The notes under the pieces were generated by a model. It ran no database searches. It was not told the DNA's origin and was given only the letters and a program-made list of their open reading frames with translations. A stretch of 64,000 nt of DNA from SB11 sp037968475 (lineage in GTDB: Bacteria; Bacteroidota; Bacteroidia; UBA8524), in the NCBI GenBank assembly GCA_037968475.1, contig JBBKVO010000036.1, forward strand, positions 14,724 through 78,723, read 5' to 3'. The position numbers and the translations under genes are program-made. This document shows positions 34,172-42,104 of the stretch, piece after piece (positions within the stretch are counted from its first letter, which is position 1; every line of letters starts with the position of its first letter).

Positions 34172-36386
34172 TCTAAAAAAACAAGGCTATTGGTGGGCGT
34201 TGGCCTTAGGTTGTGTAATTATACTGGCCTTTTACGGTCGTTTTGTATTTAGCCCCAACAGTTATATGTTTAGCACAGGGGGCGACGGGCCAAAAAACTA
34301 CTTCACTTTTGCATGGCACGTAAATTACGATAGCAGCTATACCCATTTTAGTGGGATGAATTACCCGTTTGGCGAGCATATTGTTTTTACTGATAACCAA
34401 CCGTTGCTAAGTAATATTGCACGTTTTATACACCTAAATGTTATGCCCATAGGGCAATATTCCATCGGCATAGTTAACCTGCTGCTTTTTGCAGGTATGC
34501 TGTTGGCTATTACTACATTATACAAACTGTTATTTGCGCTTACGCACAACCCTCGCATTGCAGTGGCAGGGGCAATAGCTTTGGCAATGCTTTCGCCGCA
34601 AATAAACAGGTTTAACGGGCACTTTGCTTTGGCATATTGTTTTGTTATACCCTTGTACCTTTGGTGGTTATACCTCTTTTTTCATCAACCCAATTGGCGC
34701 ACCAGCCGAGCAATGGGTATAATGATGCTTTTACTATTGTTTACCCATGTTTATTATTTAATAATTGTGGGTGCCTTAGTGCTTTCTATGTGGTTAGTTT
34801 GCCTTATCAGAGAAAGTCCGCGCATAAATATACTCACAGCTATTCCACATATTTTTGTTCAGCTATTATTGCCTTTTGTTGTATACTTTGTTTGGCTTAA
34901 AGTAACGGATAATGTTGCCGATAGGCCAACACAACCCTACGGTATTGTTGAGTATGCCGCCTATTGGGAAGGATTACTTTTACCTTTAAATTTTGATTAT
35001 TTCGAGCCGCTAAAAGCCGCTTTGGGCGTGCGCAAGGTTTCTTTTGAGTCGATAGCGTACGCAGGTTTGCCTGCATTGCCGTTTATTTTATGGGGAATTA
35101 TTAGTGGTGTTATTTCTGTTTTTAAACGTAAAAAAAGGGTGTTAGCCCCTCAAAAACCAGTCGAAATACCCTACAACCAGCGTTTTATGGTTTGCCTGTT
35201 ATGGGCAATAGGTATTGTGTTTGTGTATGCAGCCCTTTTTCCTTATTTGTTTAATATACCAGCAGTATCAAAATACCTTGGTTTGTTAAAGCAGTTCCGC
35301 AGTTTAGGGCGTTTGCTTTGGGTGGTTTTTTATGGACTTAATATTTTTATTATTTGGTACGTATACCAAAAAACGAAACATAAAATAAAGTTGCTTTGGG
35401 CTCCTTGGGCATTATTATCTGTTTTTTTTATCGAGGGGATTATGCTTAATCTCTACAACATAAAACAAATAAATAACCCCTTCGAGGTGCAACAATGGAC
35501 ACCTAAAAAGGTAAACCCTAATAATTATAAAGCAATTATACCCCTTCCGTTCTTTCACGAAGGATCAGAAAATATTGGCGCAACACCTGCCGACGATGGA
35601 ATTGTTGCGAAAAGCCTATTGCTCTCTATGCAAACAGGTATACCTTTAACTGCGGTGAAAATGAGCCGTACATCGCTAAGTGAAACGCTGCAACAATTGG
35701 AAATGGGCTACGAGTATACCCAAATACCCCGCCCCATGCAGGGAGGGGCTAAAAAACCTTTTTTACTGCTACAATACATTAACGATAGCACCACATTGCC
35801 AGAGCTTGAGGGAATGCAACCCATAGCCACACTAGATAGCTTTAGGCTATACCGTTTAAGTCCTAAAATATTAGAAGTGGTATTGCTAAAACGTGCTACT
35901 ACCATTGACCGTGAAGCCCAAACCCAACTAAATACGCTGTATTTTTCTAAAGGATATGAAGATTTAAAAGCTGAAAAAGCATTTATAGGCATAGGAGCGT
36001 TAGCAAAAAGTGCCAGCGAAACGATTACCCTTGCCGATACTACTTGTTTGTATTGTGGCGATAGCCTATCGGTATCGTTTTGGGTATATGCCCACATGGA
36101 AGGGTTGCCCCAGTTGAAACTATTGGTAAAAGAAGGCAAAGAAACCCGCCGTGTACAAGTATTGGATTACGCAAAAGCCTTTAATAACGATTGGATGTTG
36201 GTAGAGTATAACTATAAACCCAAAAGTAAAAAGCTGCACTTGCAACTTATAAAAGAAGGCGCGGCCAAAGGGCAAATCATTTTTATTGATAATTTGCTGG
36301 TACGTGCAGCACAATACGATGTATTGCAGCGCACGCCCGATTTTGCAGCAAAAAACAACCGATATTATTCATTAAACAATCCTTAG
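34164..36386 (+). CDS. large multi-spanning membrane protein, GT-C/YfhO-like
   Basis: 740 residues. About a dozen hydrophobic helices occupy residues 10-440, with an early extracytoplasmic loop rich in D, Y and F (FSTGGDGPKNYFTFAWH) typical of GT-C enzymes. The last ~300 residues form a soluble, probably beta-rich domain. I see no diagnostic family motif, but the topology and the overlapping glycosyltransferase gene argue for a lipid-linked-sugar-dependent transferase. ATG 34164 overlaps the upstream gene end (ATGAATAA). Confidence 0.65.
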   Translation: MNNLKKQGYWWALALGCVIILAFYGRFVFSPNSYMFSTGGDGPKNYFTFAWHVNYDSSYTHFSGMNYPFGEHIVFTDNQPLLSNIARFIHLNVMPIGQYSIGIVNLLLFAGMLLAITTLYKLLFALTHNPRIAVAGAIALAMLSPQINRFNGHFALAYCFVIPLYLWWLYLFFHQPNWRTSRAMGIMMLLLLFTHVYYLIIVGALVLSMWLVCLIRESPRINILTAIPHIFVQLLLPFVVYFVWLKVTDNVADRPTQPYGIVEYAAYWEGLLLPLNFDYFEPLKAALGVRKVSFESIAYAGLPALPFILWGIISGVISVFKRKKRVLAPQKPVEIPYNQRFMVCLLWAIGIVFVYAALFPYLFNIPAVSKYLGLLKQFRSLGRLLWVVFYGLNIFIIWYVYQKTKHKIKLLWAPWALLSVFFIEGIMLNLYNIKQINNPFEVQQWTPKKVNPNNYKAIIPLPFFHEGSENIGATPADDGIVAKSLLLSMQTGIPLTAVKMSRTSLSETLQQLEMGYEYTQIPRPMQGGAKKPFLLLQYINDSTTLPELEGMQPIATLDSFRLYRLSPKILEVVLLKRATTIDREAQTQLNTLYFSKGYEDLKAEKAFIGIGALAKSASETITLADTTCLYCGDSLSVSFWVYAHMEGLPQLKLLVKEGKETRRVQVLDYAKAFNNDWMLVEYNYKPKSKKLHLQLIKEGAAKGQIIFIDNLLVRAAQYDVLQRTPDFAAKNNRYYSLNNP

Positions 36387-36408
36387 AGCAATTGTCAGCT
36401 TTTGCCCT

Positions 36409-36416
36409 TAGTTTTG
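36409..36416 (+). promoter_or_regulatory. TAnnTTTG box inside the operon
   Basis: TAGTTTTG, 6 bases before GTG 36423. If used, it gives a near-leaderless transcript for the next gene. Confidence 0.35.
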
Positions 36417-36422
36417 CAACCT

Positions 36423-37889
36423 GTGCAGATAAAACAAGATAATATAGCCCTTATACTTTTGGCAGCGCTACTGGCAGGGTTTGCGTGGCTGGCTTCCATA
36501 TCAACAGGTACGCAGGGTGGAGAAGATAGTTTTATGCACTATTTGTTTGCCCATTATGTGCCTCAACATCCCCAAAACTTATTAGACCATTGGGGTAAAC
36601 CTCTTTTTACACTTTTAGCCGCTCCTTTTGCCCAATGGGGTTTTACGGGAGCAAAAATATACAACTGCCTAGCAGGTATACTTAGCGCATGGTTTACCTA
36701 CAAAACAGCCGATAGGTTGGGCATGAAAACCGCTTTGGCCAGCATTATACTGCTGCTGTTTGCGCCTATGTATTTTCTTAGCCTCAACTCATCGCTAACC
36801 GAAGTTACCTTTAGCTTAGTACTGATTGCAGGCTTTTACTACATCACCGCCAACAGGTTTTATGCCGCAGCTATTATACTCTCGTTTCTTCCCTTTGCCC
36901 GTACTGAGGGTTTTATACTGCTGCCCATTATTGGCCTGTATTTTATTTGGCAAAAGAAATACGTACAACTGCTGTTTTTAGGGCTTGGACTGATAGTATA
37001 CAGCCTTATAGGCTACTTTTATCACTACCACGATATTTTGTGGGTGTTTACCCAAAACCCATACGCGGGTAAAACAGGTGTTTACGGTAAAAGCGATAAT
37101 TTTTGGCACTTTGCCGATGGCTACCGCGATATTATTGGCGAGCCGCAAAAGTGGCTGTTTATCATCGGTTTTGTATCGTTTCTTTTCAGGGTAAACCGAG
37201 CATCAAAAACGGGTATTGAAAATACCGACAGCATTTTTAAATATTGGCTGCTGCTAGTAACGTGTGTATTGGCCTATTTTATGGCGCACAGTATTGTGTG
37301 GTACTATGGTATACAAGGTTCGGCAGGCTTGCTGCGTGTAATGGCAGGTATTTTGCCTTTGCTGGTGCTAATAAGCACACGGGGATTAGAGGCTATTTAT
37401 ACTCCTTTCCAAATAAATAAAAACTTTAGGTTGGCGTTGGTATTTACCATATTGTTTTATGTGGTAGAGTATCCTACCATACGCTATAACTTACCTGTGC
37501 AACTTGGCCCTGAAGAAACCCTTTTGTATGAGGCGGGCACATGGTATAAAAACAGTGAATACAAAAAGCCTGATACTAAGGTGTATTACTTTGCCCCAAC
37601 CGTGGCCATTGCTTTTGAGATTGACCCATTTGACCCCAGCCAACGCGCCTACCTGCACGATGCAAAACGCAGCAATGAGGTACCCGCAGGCAGTATAGTG
37701 GTGTACGATATGCACTTTGGCCCCAACGAGTGTCAGTTTCCGTTAGAAGAAATACAAAACAACCCCGATTTTGAGTTGCTAAAACATTTTGTGCCCCAAA
37801 ACCCGTTTAAAACAATGGGTGATGCTGAGTATGAAATATATGTTTTTAGAAAGGTGGAAACCCAAACAGGGCTTAATCAGCAATATTAA
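36423..37889 (+). CDS. multi-spanning membrane protein, GT-C-like
   Basis: 488 residues with about ten transmembrane helices (residues 10-350) and a short soluble tail. The first loop (STGTQGGEDSFMHYLFAHY) has acidic residues placed like the catalytic Asp loop of GT-C glycosyltransferases. It follows the 740-residue membrane protein by 36 bp and probably belongs to the same operon. No ATG exists near the start: TTG 36402, TTG 36414 and GTG 36423 are possible. GTG is chosen because a TAnnTTTG box overlaps the two TTGs. The 3' end overlaps the convergent gene by 17 bp. Confidence 0.65.
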   Translation: MQIKQDNIALILLAALLAGFAWLASISTGTQGGEDSFMHYLFAHYVPQHPQNLLDHWGKPLFTLLAAPFAQWGFTGAKIYNCLAGILSAWFTYKTADRLGMKTALASIILLLFAPMYFLSLNSSLTEVTFSLVLIAGFYYITANRFYAAAIILSFLPFARTEGFILLPIIGLYFIWQKKYVQLLFLGLGLIVYSLIGYFYHYHDILWVFTQNPYAGKTGVYGKSDNFWHFADGYRDIIGEPQKWLFIIGFVSFLFRVNRASKTGIENTDSIFKYWLLLVTCVLAYFMAHSIVWYYGIQGSAGLLRVMAGILPLLVLISTRGLEAIYTPFQINKNFRLALVFTILFYVVEYPTIRYNLPVQLGPEETLLYEAGTWYKNSEYKKPDTKVYYFAPTVAIAFEIDPFDPSQRAYLHDAKRSNEVPAGSIVVYDMHFGPNECQFPLEEIQNNPDFELLKHFVPQNPFKTMGDAEYEIYVFRKVETQTGLNQQY

Positions 37890-39702
37890 TTCCCAAAGAA
37901 GCCCCTATAGTGTATGATGAAAGCGATAGGCGAGGTGTTCCGCCTACTATTTCGCCATTTCTTCGCCACGATTGTTTTGAAAGGTCTATTTGGTAGTTGG
38001 CAAAGAAACCCAGTGTTACCCAGTTAATATGTACACGTAAGTCGATACCTGCATTAACAAAAAAGCCGGGGTTAACGTATTGTGTAACTCGGTTTTCCCC
38101 TAAAATGTCTTTGCGTGCATTATCCGTATATTCTTCTCGGCTCTCCAGTCGCCATCTTTCATAACCTATACCAAAAAATGGAACTAAATCGATACGCTGA
38201 TTTTTAATAATGTCTTTGCCAAATTGGGTGGCTATTCTAAACCCTTTTAATGTTATTGATGATGAATCACTGATTTTTTTATCTATGGGTAAGAAAAAAT
38301 AGAACGAGTTTTTATAATTAATCCCTCTGTTTTTAGCTAGTAAAAACGATATACCGAAAAATTGTGGCTCGTTAGCAAAATCGGTTTTAATAAAATCATT
38401 TAAGGGTTTAAAATTATACCCGCTTACGCCCCCCTCGACAACTATAAGAGTACGTCTTACATTAGTATAATCATTGTATTCGCCATAAGTTCCTTTTCCG
38501 CCTTTTGTATCGTATTTTGAATTATTAATGATAACAGCATTAAAACGCTGCACAAGCGTTGCGTTGACATTGGCCGAAGAATCTAAAATGTATAAGGTTA
38601 GTTTTCCTTTTTCTGATTTCTTTACTAAATCCTCAATACCTTTATTTATAGCATTTAAGTCCTCATCAAAATCGTACATCTGCGGGTAAAAAAGTGCACA
38701 CGAAAATACTTTACCTGCCAGTTGTGGGTTAGTACCTGTATTTATTCGTGTGGCTAGCGAATTGAAGTAATAGTAGGGGCATTCAGCTTTTTCGCGACTG
38801 CGTTGGGTATGGCATCTACCAAATTGCCCATAGGCTTTTATATTGTCGCTTTCAGCAAAAAGGGCTTGCAAAGCATTCTCCATGCGGCTTTCTCTAAACA
38901 GCCACAATTGTGCCGTGCCTTCCAAATCTTTCCAGTAATAAAATTCAGAGATGTTTTCTATAGTGGCAGCAAAGTTGTTAAAGTTCTCGCCTAAAAATGG
39001 TTTGTATTTTTCTTTATGCTTATTAAAATTACTTATCACCAACTCCAAAGTTCTCCAAACATCTATACCGTTTTTGTTGGGCAAATAATTAGTATCTGAG
39101 TATATATTTTTATCCCCTTCATCATCAAAATAATCACTGCTTTGGCTATGATTGTCATAATACTCCGAAAGAGCTTTTATAGCATCAACCGTTACCAAAA
39201 TAGAATCGTGGGCAGCGTTTCTATTGGGCAATAACATTTCCAGTTTTTTCACAGCAAACAGTGGCGAGCGTTCTATATCTATACCACGTACGCTAAACTT
39301 ATCGTCATTTCCAAGCGAAGTATAAAAGCTACGCAAGCCCTCTACTTGGTCAAAATATTCTTTGTATAAAAATTTCTCAAGTATATGGTGAGAGGTACTA
39401 TCACCATCTTGCACATATCGGTTTATTATATAGCCAAGTCCTTCACCAAACTCTACCAATAACACACGTGCACCTGCCGTTTTATGCAGGTATTTAAACA
39501 TTTTTAGCTCAAGCATAGAGTTACTGTTGCGAAAGCGATGATCCTCGCCTGTAAAAAACAGGCGATAGTTTTGTAGTGATGATTGTGTTAGTGCCTCAAA
39601 CGACGAGTAATCATCGTTATCATCAATATCTAATACCGATTTTTGCTGTGCTTGCGCAACAAAACAAAAAGCAGTTAGTAAAACAAAAAGGATTTTTTTC
39701 AT
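37873..39702 (-). CDS. EreA/ChaN-like protein with barrel-like C-terminus
   Basis: 609 residues with a signal peptide (to AQAQ, residue 19). Residues ~45-420 recall the erythromycin-esterase/ChaN superfamily: FTGEDHR (51-57, where EreA has GExxH), an early acidic VEFGEG (83-88), and a later GQFGRCH. Residues ~430-609 look like outer-membrane barrel strands, with alternating aromatic/polar runs and a GASLGINIAD end. So a periplasmic hydrolase-like or haem-binding-like domain seems attached to a membrane anchor. Substrate unknown; macrolide resistance should not be assumed. Confidence 0.6.
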   Translation of the reverse strand: MKKILFVLLTAFCFVAQAQQKSVLDIDDNDDYSSFEALTQSSLQNYRLFFTGEDHRFRNSNSMLELKMFKYLHKTAGARVLLVEFGEGLGYIINRYVQDGDSTSHHILEKFLYKEYFDQVEGLRSFYTSLGNDDKFSVRGIDIERSPLFAVKKLEMLLPNRNAAHDSILVTVDAIKALSEYYDNHSQSSDYFDDEGDKNIYSDTNYLPNKNGIDVWRTLELVISNFNKHKEKYKPFLGENFNNFAATIENISEFYYWKDLEGTAQLWLFRESRMENALQALFAESDNIKAYGQFGRCHTQRSREKAECPYYYFNSLATRINTGTNPQLAGKVFSCALFYPQMYDFDEDLNAINKGIEDLVKKSEKGKLTLYILDSSANVNATLVQRFNAVIINNSKYDTKGGKGTYGEYNDYTNVRRTLIVVEGGVSGYNFKPLNDFIKTDFANEPQFFGISFLLAKNRGINYKNSFYFFLPIDKKISDSSSITLKGFRIATQFGKDIIKNQRIDLVPFFGIGYERWRLESREEYTDNARKDILGENRVTQYVNPGFFVNAGIDLRVHINWVTLGFFANYQIDLSKQSWRRNGEIVGGTPRLSLSSYTIGASLGINIAD

Positions 39703-39725
39703 TCAGATTGCCCAGTGGGCAGGGG

Positions 39726-40889
39726 TTATTTAAATAGTAACTTTATTGTAGTGGTTTTAGTATCGTTACCTATATGTAAAAAGTAAATACCTTTAGTCGC
39801 TTTATCTTCAACTCCCACTGTGTATTGTCCGTTATTCGTCTGTTGTAAATTAAAGGGTATTGTTTTACCCACCATATCGGTTAGGGTAAAAACAGGCGTG
39901 CTTGCAAAAGGTTTTTCAATATAAATAGTAAAAGTAGTATTGGCTACAGGGTTGGGATATACTAATATGCCGTTGTTTATTTGAATGTCGCCCACAGATA
40001 GCACATCAAATTCAGCTGAATATTCAGCACTTTTTACGGTAGTATAACTATCATCTTCAAAACTAATAATTGCCATTTCTTGTGCTCCGCTATTTTCACG
40101 CAGAAAACGGTATTGGTAAGTGCGTATAGTATCGCCTTGATTAAGACCCAAGCTGCCCAATAAGAATGCGTTTGCAGGCATATTGTCAATATAAAAACTA
40201 TCTACACGTATCTGCTCAGTTTTTACCAAAAGTACATTCTGTATGGGGCTTTGGTTGCCTTTGGCGGGCACTTGACAGGTGCCGTAGCTAATAGCTTGGT
40301 GGCTGGCGTTAAAAAAATTAAGAAAATAGCAAGGGGTGTTGTCAAAACCCAATAAGGCCAAATCTATAGTGAAATTAGTGCGGGCTAACGATGCCGCCGC
40401 CCATTGGGTATTGGTAGTAAGTGGAAAAGTAAACTCAGCGTATGGGAAATTGAAAACATGGGTTTGTGAGGGGAAGGTAATTGAATCGGTATTTGAACCG
40501 GAAAGAAAACCCAATCCGATTTTTTGTTTTTCATATCCTATGCCTAGTGAGTAGTAACCTGCACTGTTTTTTTGGCGGTATATATTTTGTTTAATGGGTA
40601 AAGGGCCAAAAAGGGTAATGGCCTCTGTTTTTTCGGTGGCGGTAGTAAACACAGGATGATTACTTACTTGGCTAAAGTTTATGGCGCGTTGTGTGCCCAG
40701 TTGCTGTGTACTGCCAAAATCCCAAAAGGTACTGATGCTTGTGCCAAAACCTGCCACAGTTGATGAATCTACAGGTTGGTAAAGGGCTCTTTCTATAAAA
40801 GGAAAATTAGTGGTGGTTATATTGGGCTGTGCCCATGCTGCGGCACAAAAAATAAATGTAAAAAAGGGAAGTAGTAAAGCTTTTTTCAT
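39726..40889 (-). CDS. T9SS-exported protein of unknown function
   Basis: 387 residues from ATG 40889, which starts a clear signal peptide (MKKALLLPFFTFIFCAAAWAQ); the in-frame ATG at 40910 only adds a short polar lead. The body is beta-rich and I do not recognise it. From about VYPNPVANT to the end (~75 residues) is a type IX sorting domain with the FTLTDMVGK and GIYFLHI strands. It lies 23 bp ahead of the EreA/ChaN-like gene on the same strand, so both may be co-transcribed. Confidence 0.8.
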   Translation of the reverse strand: MKKALLLPFFTFIFCAAAWAQPNITTTNFPFIERALYQPVDSSTVAGFGTSISTFWDFGSTQQLGTQRAINFSQVSNHPVFTTATEKTEAITLFGPLPIKQNIYRQKNSAGYYSLGIGYEKQKIGLGFLSGSNTDSITFPSQTHVFNFPYAEFTFPLTTNTQWAAASLARTNFTIDLALLGFDNTPCYFLNFFNASHQAISYGTCQVPAKGNQSPIQNVLLVKTEQIRVDSFYIDNMPANAFLLGSLGLNQGDTIRTYQYRFLRENSGAQEMAIISFEDDSYTTVKSAEYSAEFDVLSVGDIQINNGILVYPNPVANTTFTIYIEKPFASTPVFTLTDMVGKTIPFNLQQTNNGQYTVGVEDKATKGIYFLHIGNDTKTTTIKLLFK

Positions 40890-40969
40890 AGGGATGCTAT
40901 TGTATAGCAAAACTATGGTTTTTGGGGAATTAAATATTAGCCGACAGGTAATAAAACCTGCCGCTTTTG

Positions 40970-41018
40970 GAATTACAGCGCAAGGAAGGACTTTAAGTCC
41001 TTCCTTGCGCTGTAATTC
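40970..41018. repeat. perfect 23-bp-arm hairpin
   Basis: Left arm 40970-40992 (GAATTACAGCG ... AGGACT), centre TTA, right arm 40996-41018. It is fully complementary over 23 bp. It lies upstream of the T9SS gene, within a cluster of repeats, not near a gene end on the plus strand. Confidence 0.8.
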
Positions 41019-41023
41019 GGATA

Positions 41024-41106
41024 GTAATAGGATTTCAAATCCTATTACATTTAATTTATAATTTAAGAAAGGTTAAAACTGATGCAAGGGAATCCTAATA
41101 AAACTT
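41024..41106. repeat. repeat shared with 54611-54689
   Basis: It begins with a 12-bp-arm palindrome GTAATAGGATTT-C-AAATCCTATTAC (41024-41048), then ACATTTAATTT-ATAATTTAAGAAAGGTTAAAAC-GATG. This tracks 54611-54689 with a few changes and one indel. At 54.6 kb this sequence is the 3' flank of the glycosyltransferase fusion gene, so this copy is part of the duplicated fragment that follows. Confidence 0.75.
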
Positions 41107-41181
41107 GTGGTTACTGCACAATCTGTCGTAGTCGTCCCTAAAATCGCCTTTACCACTGGCTATGGCATGGTAAACAAGCAT
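41095..41181 (-). pseudogene. remnant of the 54678-56090 glycosyltransferase gene
   Basis: Read on the minus strand, this encodes YHAIASGKGDF, RDDYDRLCSN-HKF and Y-stop. These correspond to three separated parts of the C-terminal half of the methyltransferase-glycosyltransferase fusion, joined by two in-frame deletions of about 186 and 146 bp. Both junctions fall at short repeats (AAAACTT and AAAATC) present at each edge in the parent. With its 3' flank (41024-41097) this is a decayed partial duplicate in the same orientation as the parent. Confidence 0.8.
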
Positions 41182-41273
41182 TCCAACGAAAAATGCCCAA
41201 GTATATTTGATAGTTTCAAAAACAATGAATTGGATGAAGCTGTAAAGGTATTGTTAGACTAGAGGCTCAATCT
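41182..41273 (+). pseudogene. possible 3' end of a lost plus-strand gene
   Basis: One frame reads NEKCPSIFDSFKNNELDEAVKVLLD and then TAG at about 41271, and a terminator-like hairpin follows at 41293. The residues look protein-like, but the frame runs back into the glycosyltransferase remnant with no start. I read it as the tail of a gene truncated by the duplication; this is a weak call. Confidence 0.3.
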
Positions 41274-41292
41274 TACTTTTTTACCTTTCTCA

Positions 41293-41325
41293 AAAACAGC
41301 GCATTTAAAAATACGCTGTTTTCAT
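41293..41325 (+). terminator. hairpin terminator-like
   Basis: AAAACAGCG (41293-41301) pairs with CGCTGTTTT (41314-41322) across a 12-base loop, ending in TTTTC. It supports a former gene end just upstream. Confidence 0.5.
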
Positions 41326-41459
41326 TTAAAATTTAATTAGTTGATAATTAGTATTTTGACTAAAAAAGTAGTGTTTGTATATTGTTGACTAGTATTTTTA
41401 CACAAATTGGCAAAGTATTTCAGAATACGACAAACATTAACAGGATAAGGCTTGATACA

Positions 41460-42023
41460 ATGAAAACAATAGTAAACATAAAAAATATGGTTTGCCCTCG
41501 CTGTATTAAGGTGGTTAGAGAAGAACTGACCAAAGCGGGTGCTACAGTGGGTGAAGTAACATTGGGAACTGCTGAAATACTAAGCGACGATATTGAAACT
41601 ACTAAACTGGCTGCAATACTTGAGGAAAACGGCTTTGAGCTGATTGAAGAAAAATCGGCCAAGTTGGTTAATGCTGTTAAATCATTTGTGATAAAGCTGA
41701 TACGGTCGGGCTTGTTAGAAGACCAAAAGCTCAAAATTTCAACCTTGCTGGAGCAGGAGTTAAGCAAAGACTATAATTATATAAGCCAGTTATTTTCACA
41801 GGCCGAAAATACAACGTTAGAGAAATACATTATTGCCCAAAAAACCGAGCAAGTAAAAGAGTGGCTGGTATACGACGAGCTTACGCTTTCAGAAATGGCA
41901 TATAAACTGGGCTACAGCAGCGTGGCATACCTAAGCAGCCAGTTTAAACAGGTTACAGGGTTTACCCCCAGCGTTTTCAAACAGTTAAAGCACCACAACC
42001 GCAAAAGTTTAGACAATGTGTAA
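41460..42023 (+). CDS. metal-sensing regulator: HMA-like domain fused to AraC helix-turn-helix
   Basis: 187 residues. The first ~70 form an HMA-like fold (KTIVNIKNMVCPRCIKVV) with a C12-x-x-C15 metal site. After a helical linker, residues ~105-185 are an AraC-type helix-turn-helix (LTLSEMAYKLGYSSVAYLS, FKQVTGFTPSVFK). The natural reading is a sensor that binds copper or a similar soft metal and controls the resistance genes starting 81 bp downstream. ATG 41460 is chosen because it begins the HMA strand; an earlier TTG frame (41382) adds a non-homologous lead. It differs from CueR or CsoR sensors. Confidence 0.88.
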   Translation: MKTIVNIKNMVCPRCIKVVREELTKAGATVGEVTLGTAEILSDDIETTKLAAILEENGFELIEEKSAKLVNAVKSFVIKLIRSGLLEDQKLKISTLLEQELSKDYNYISQLFSQAENTTLEKYIIAQKTEQVKEWLVYDELTLSEMAYKLGYSSVAYLSSQFKQVTGFTPSVFKQLKHHNRKSLDNV

Positions 42024-42104
42024 ATTTTGAAACATTATCAGGGAATCCTATAACAAGCACCCCGCCGTTGCGCCGCACCTTTGTAGTACAAAATTCAAAG
42101 GAAA

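Noticed and set aside
41098..41273. Plus-strand frame reading through the glycosyltransferase remnant
   Set aside because: DNA similarity to the parent gene on the minus strand is clear up to ~41175, so the plus reading of that part is a shadow. Only the part after 41182 might be a real gene tail.
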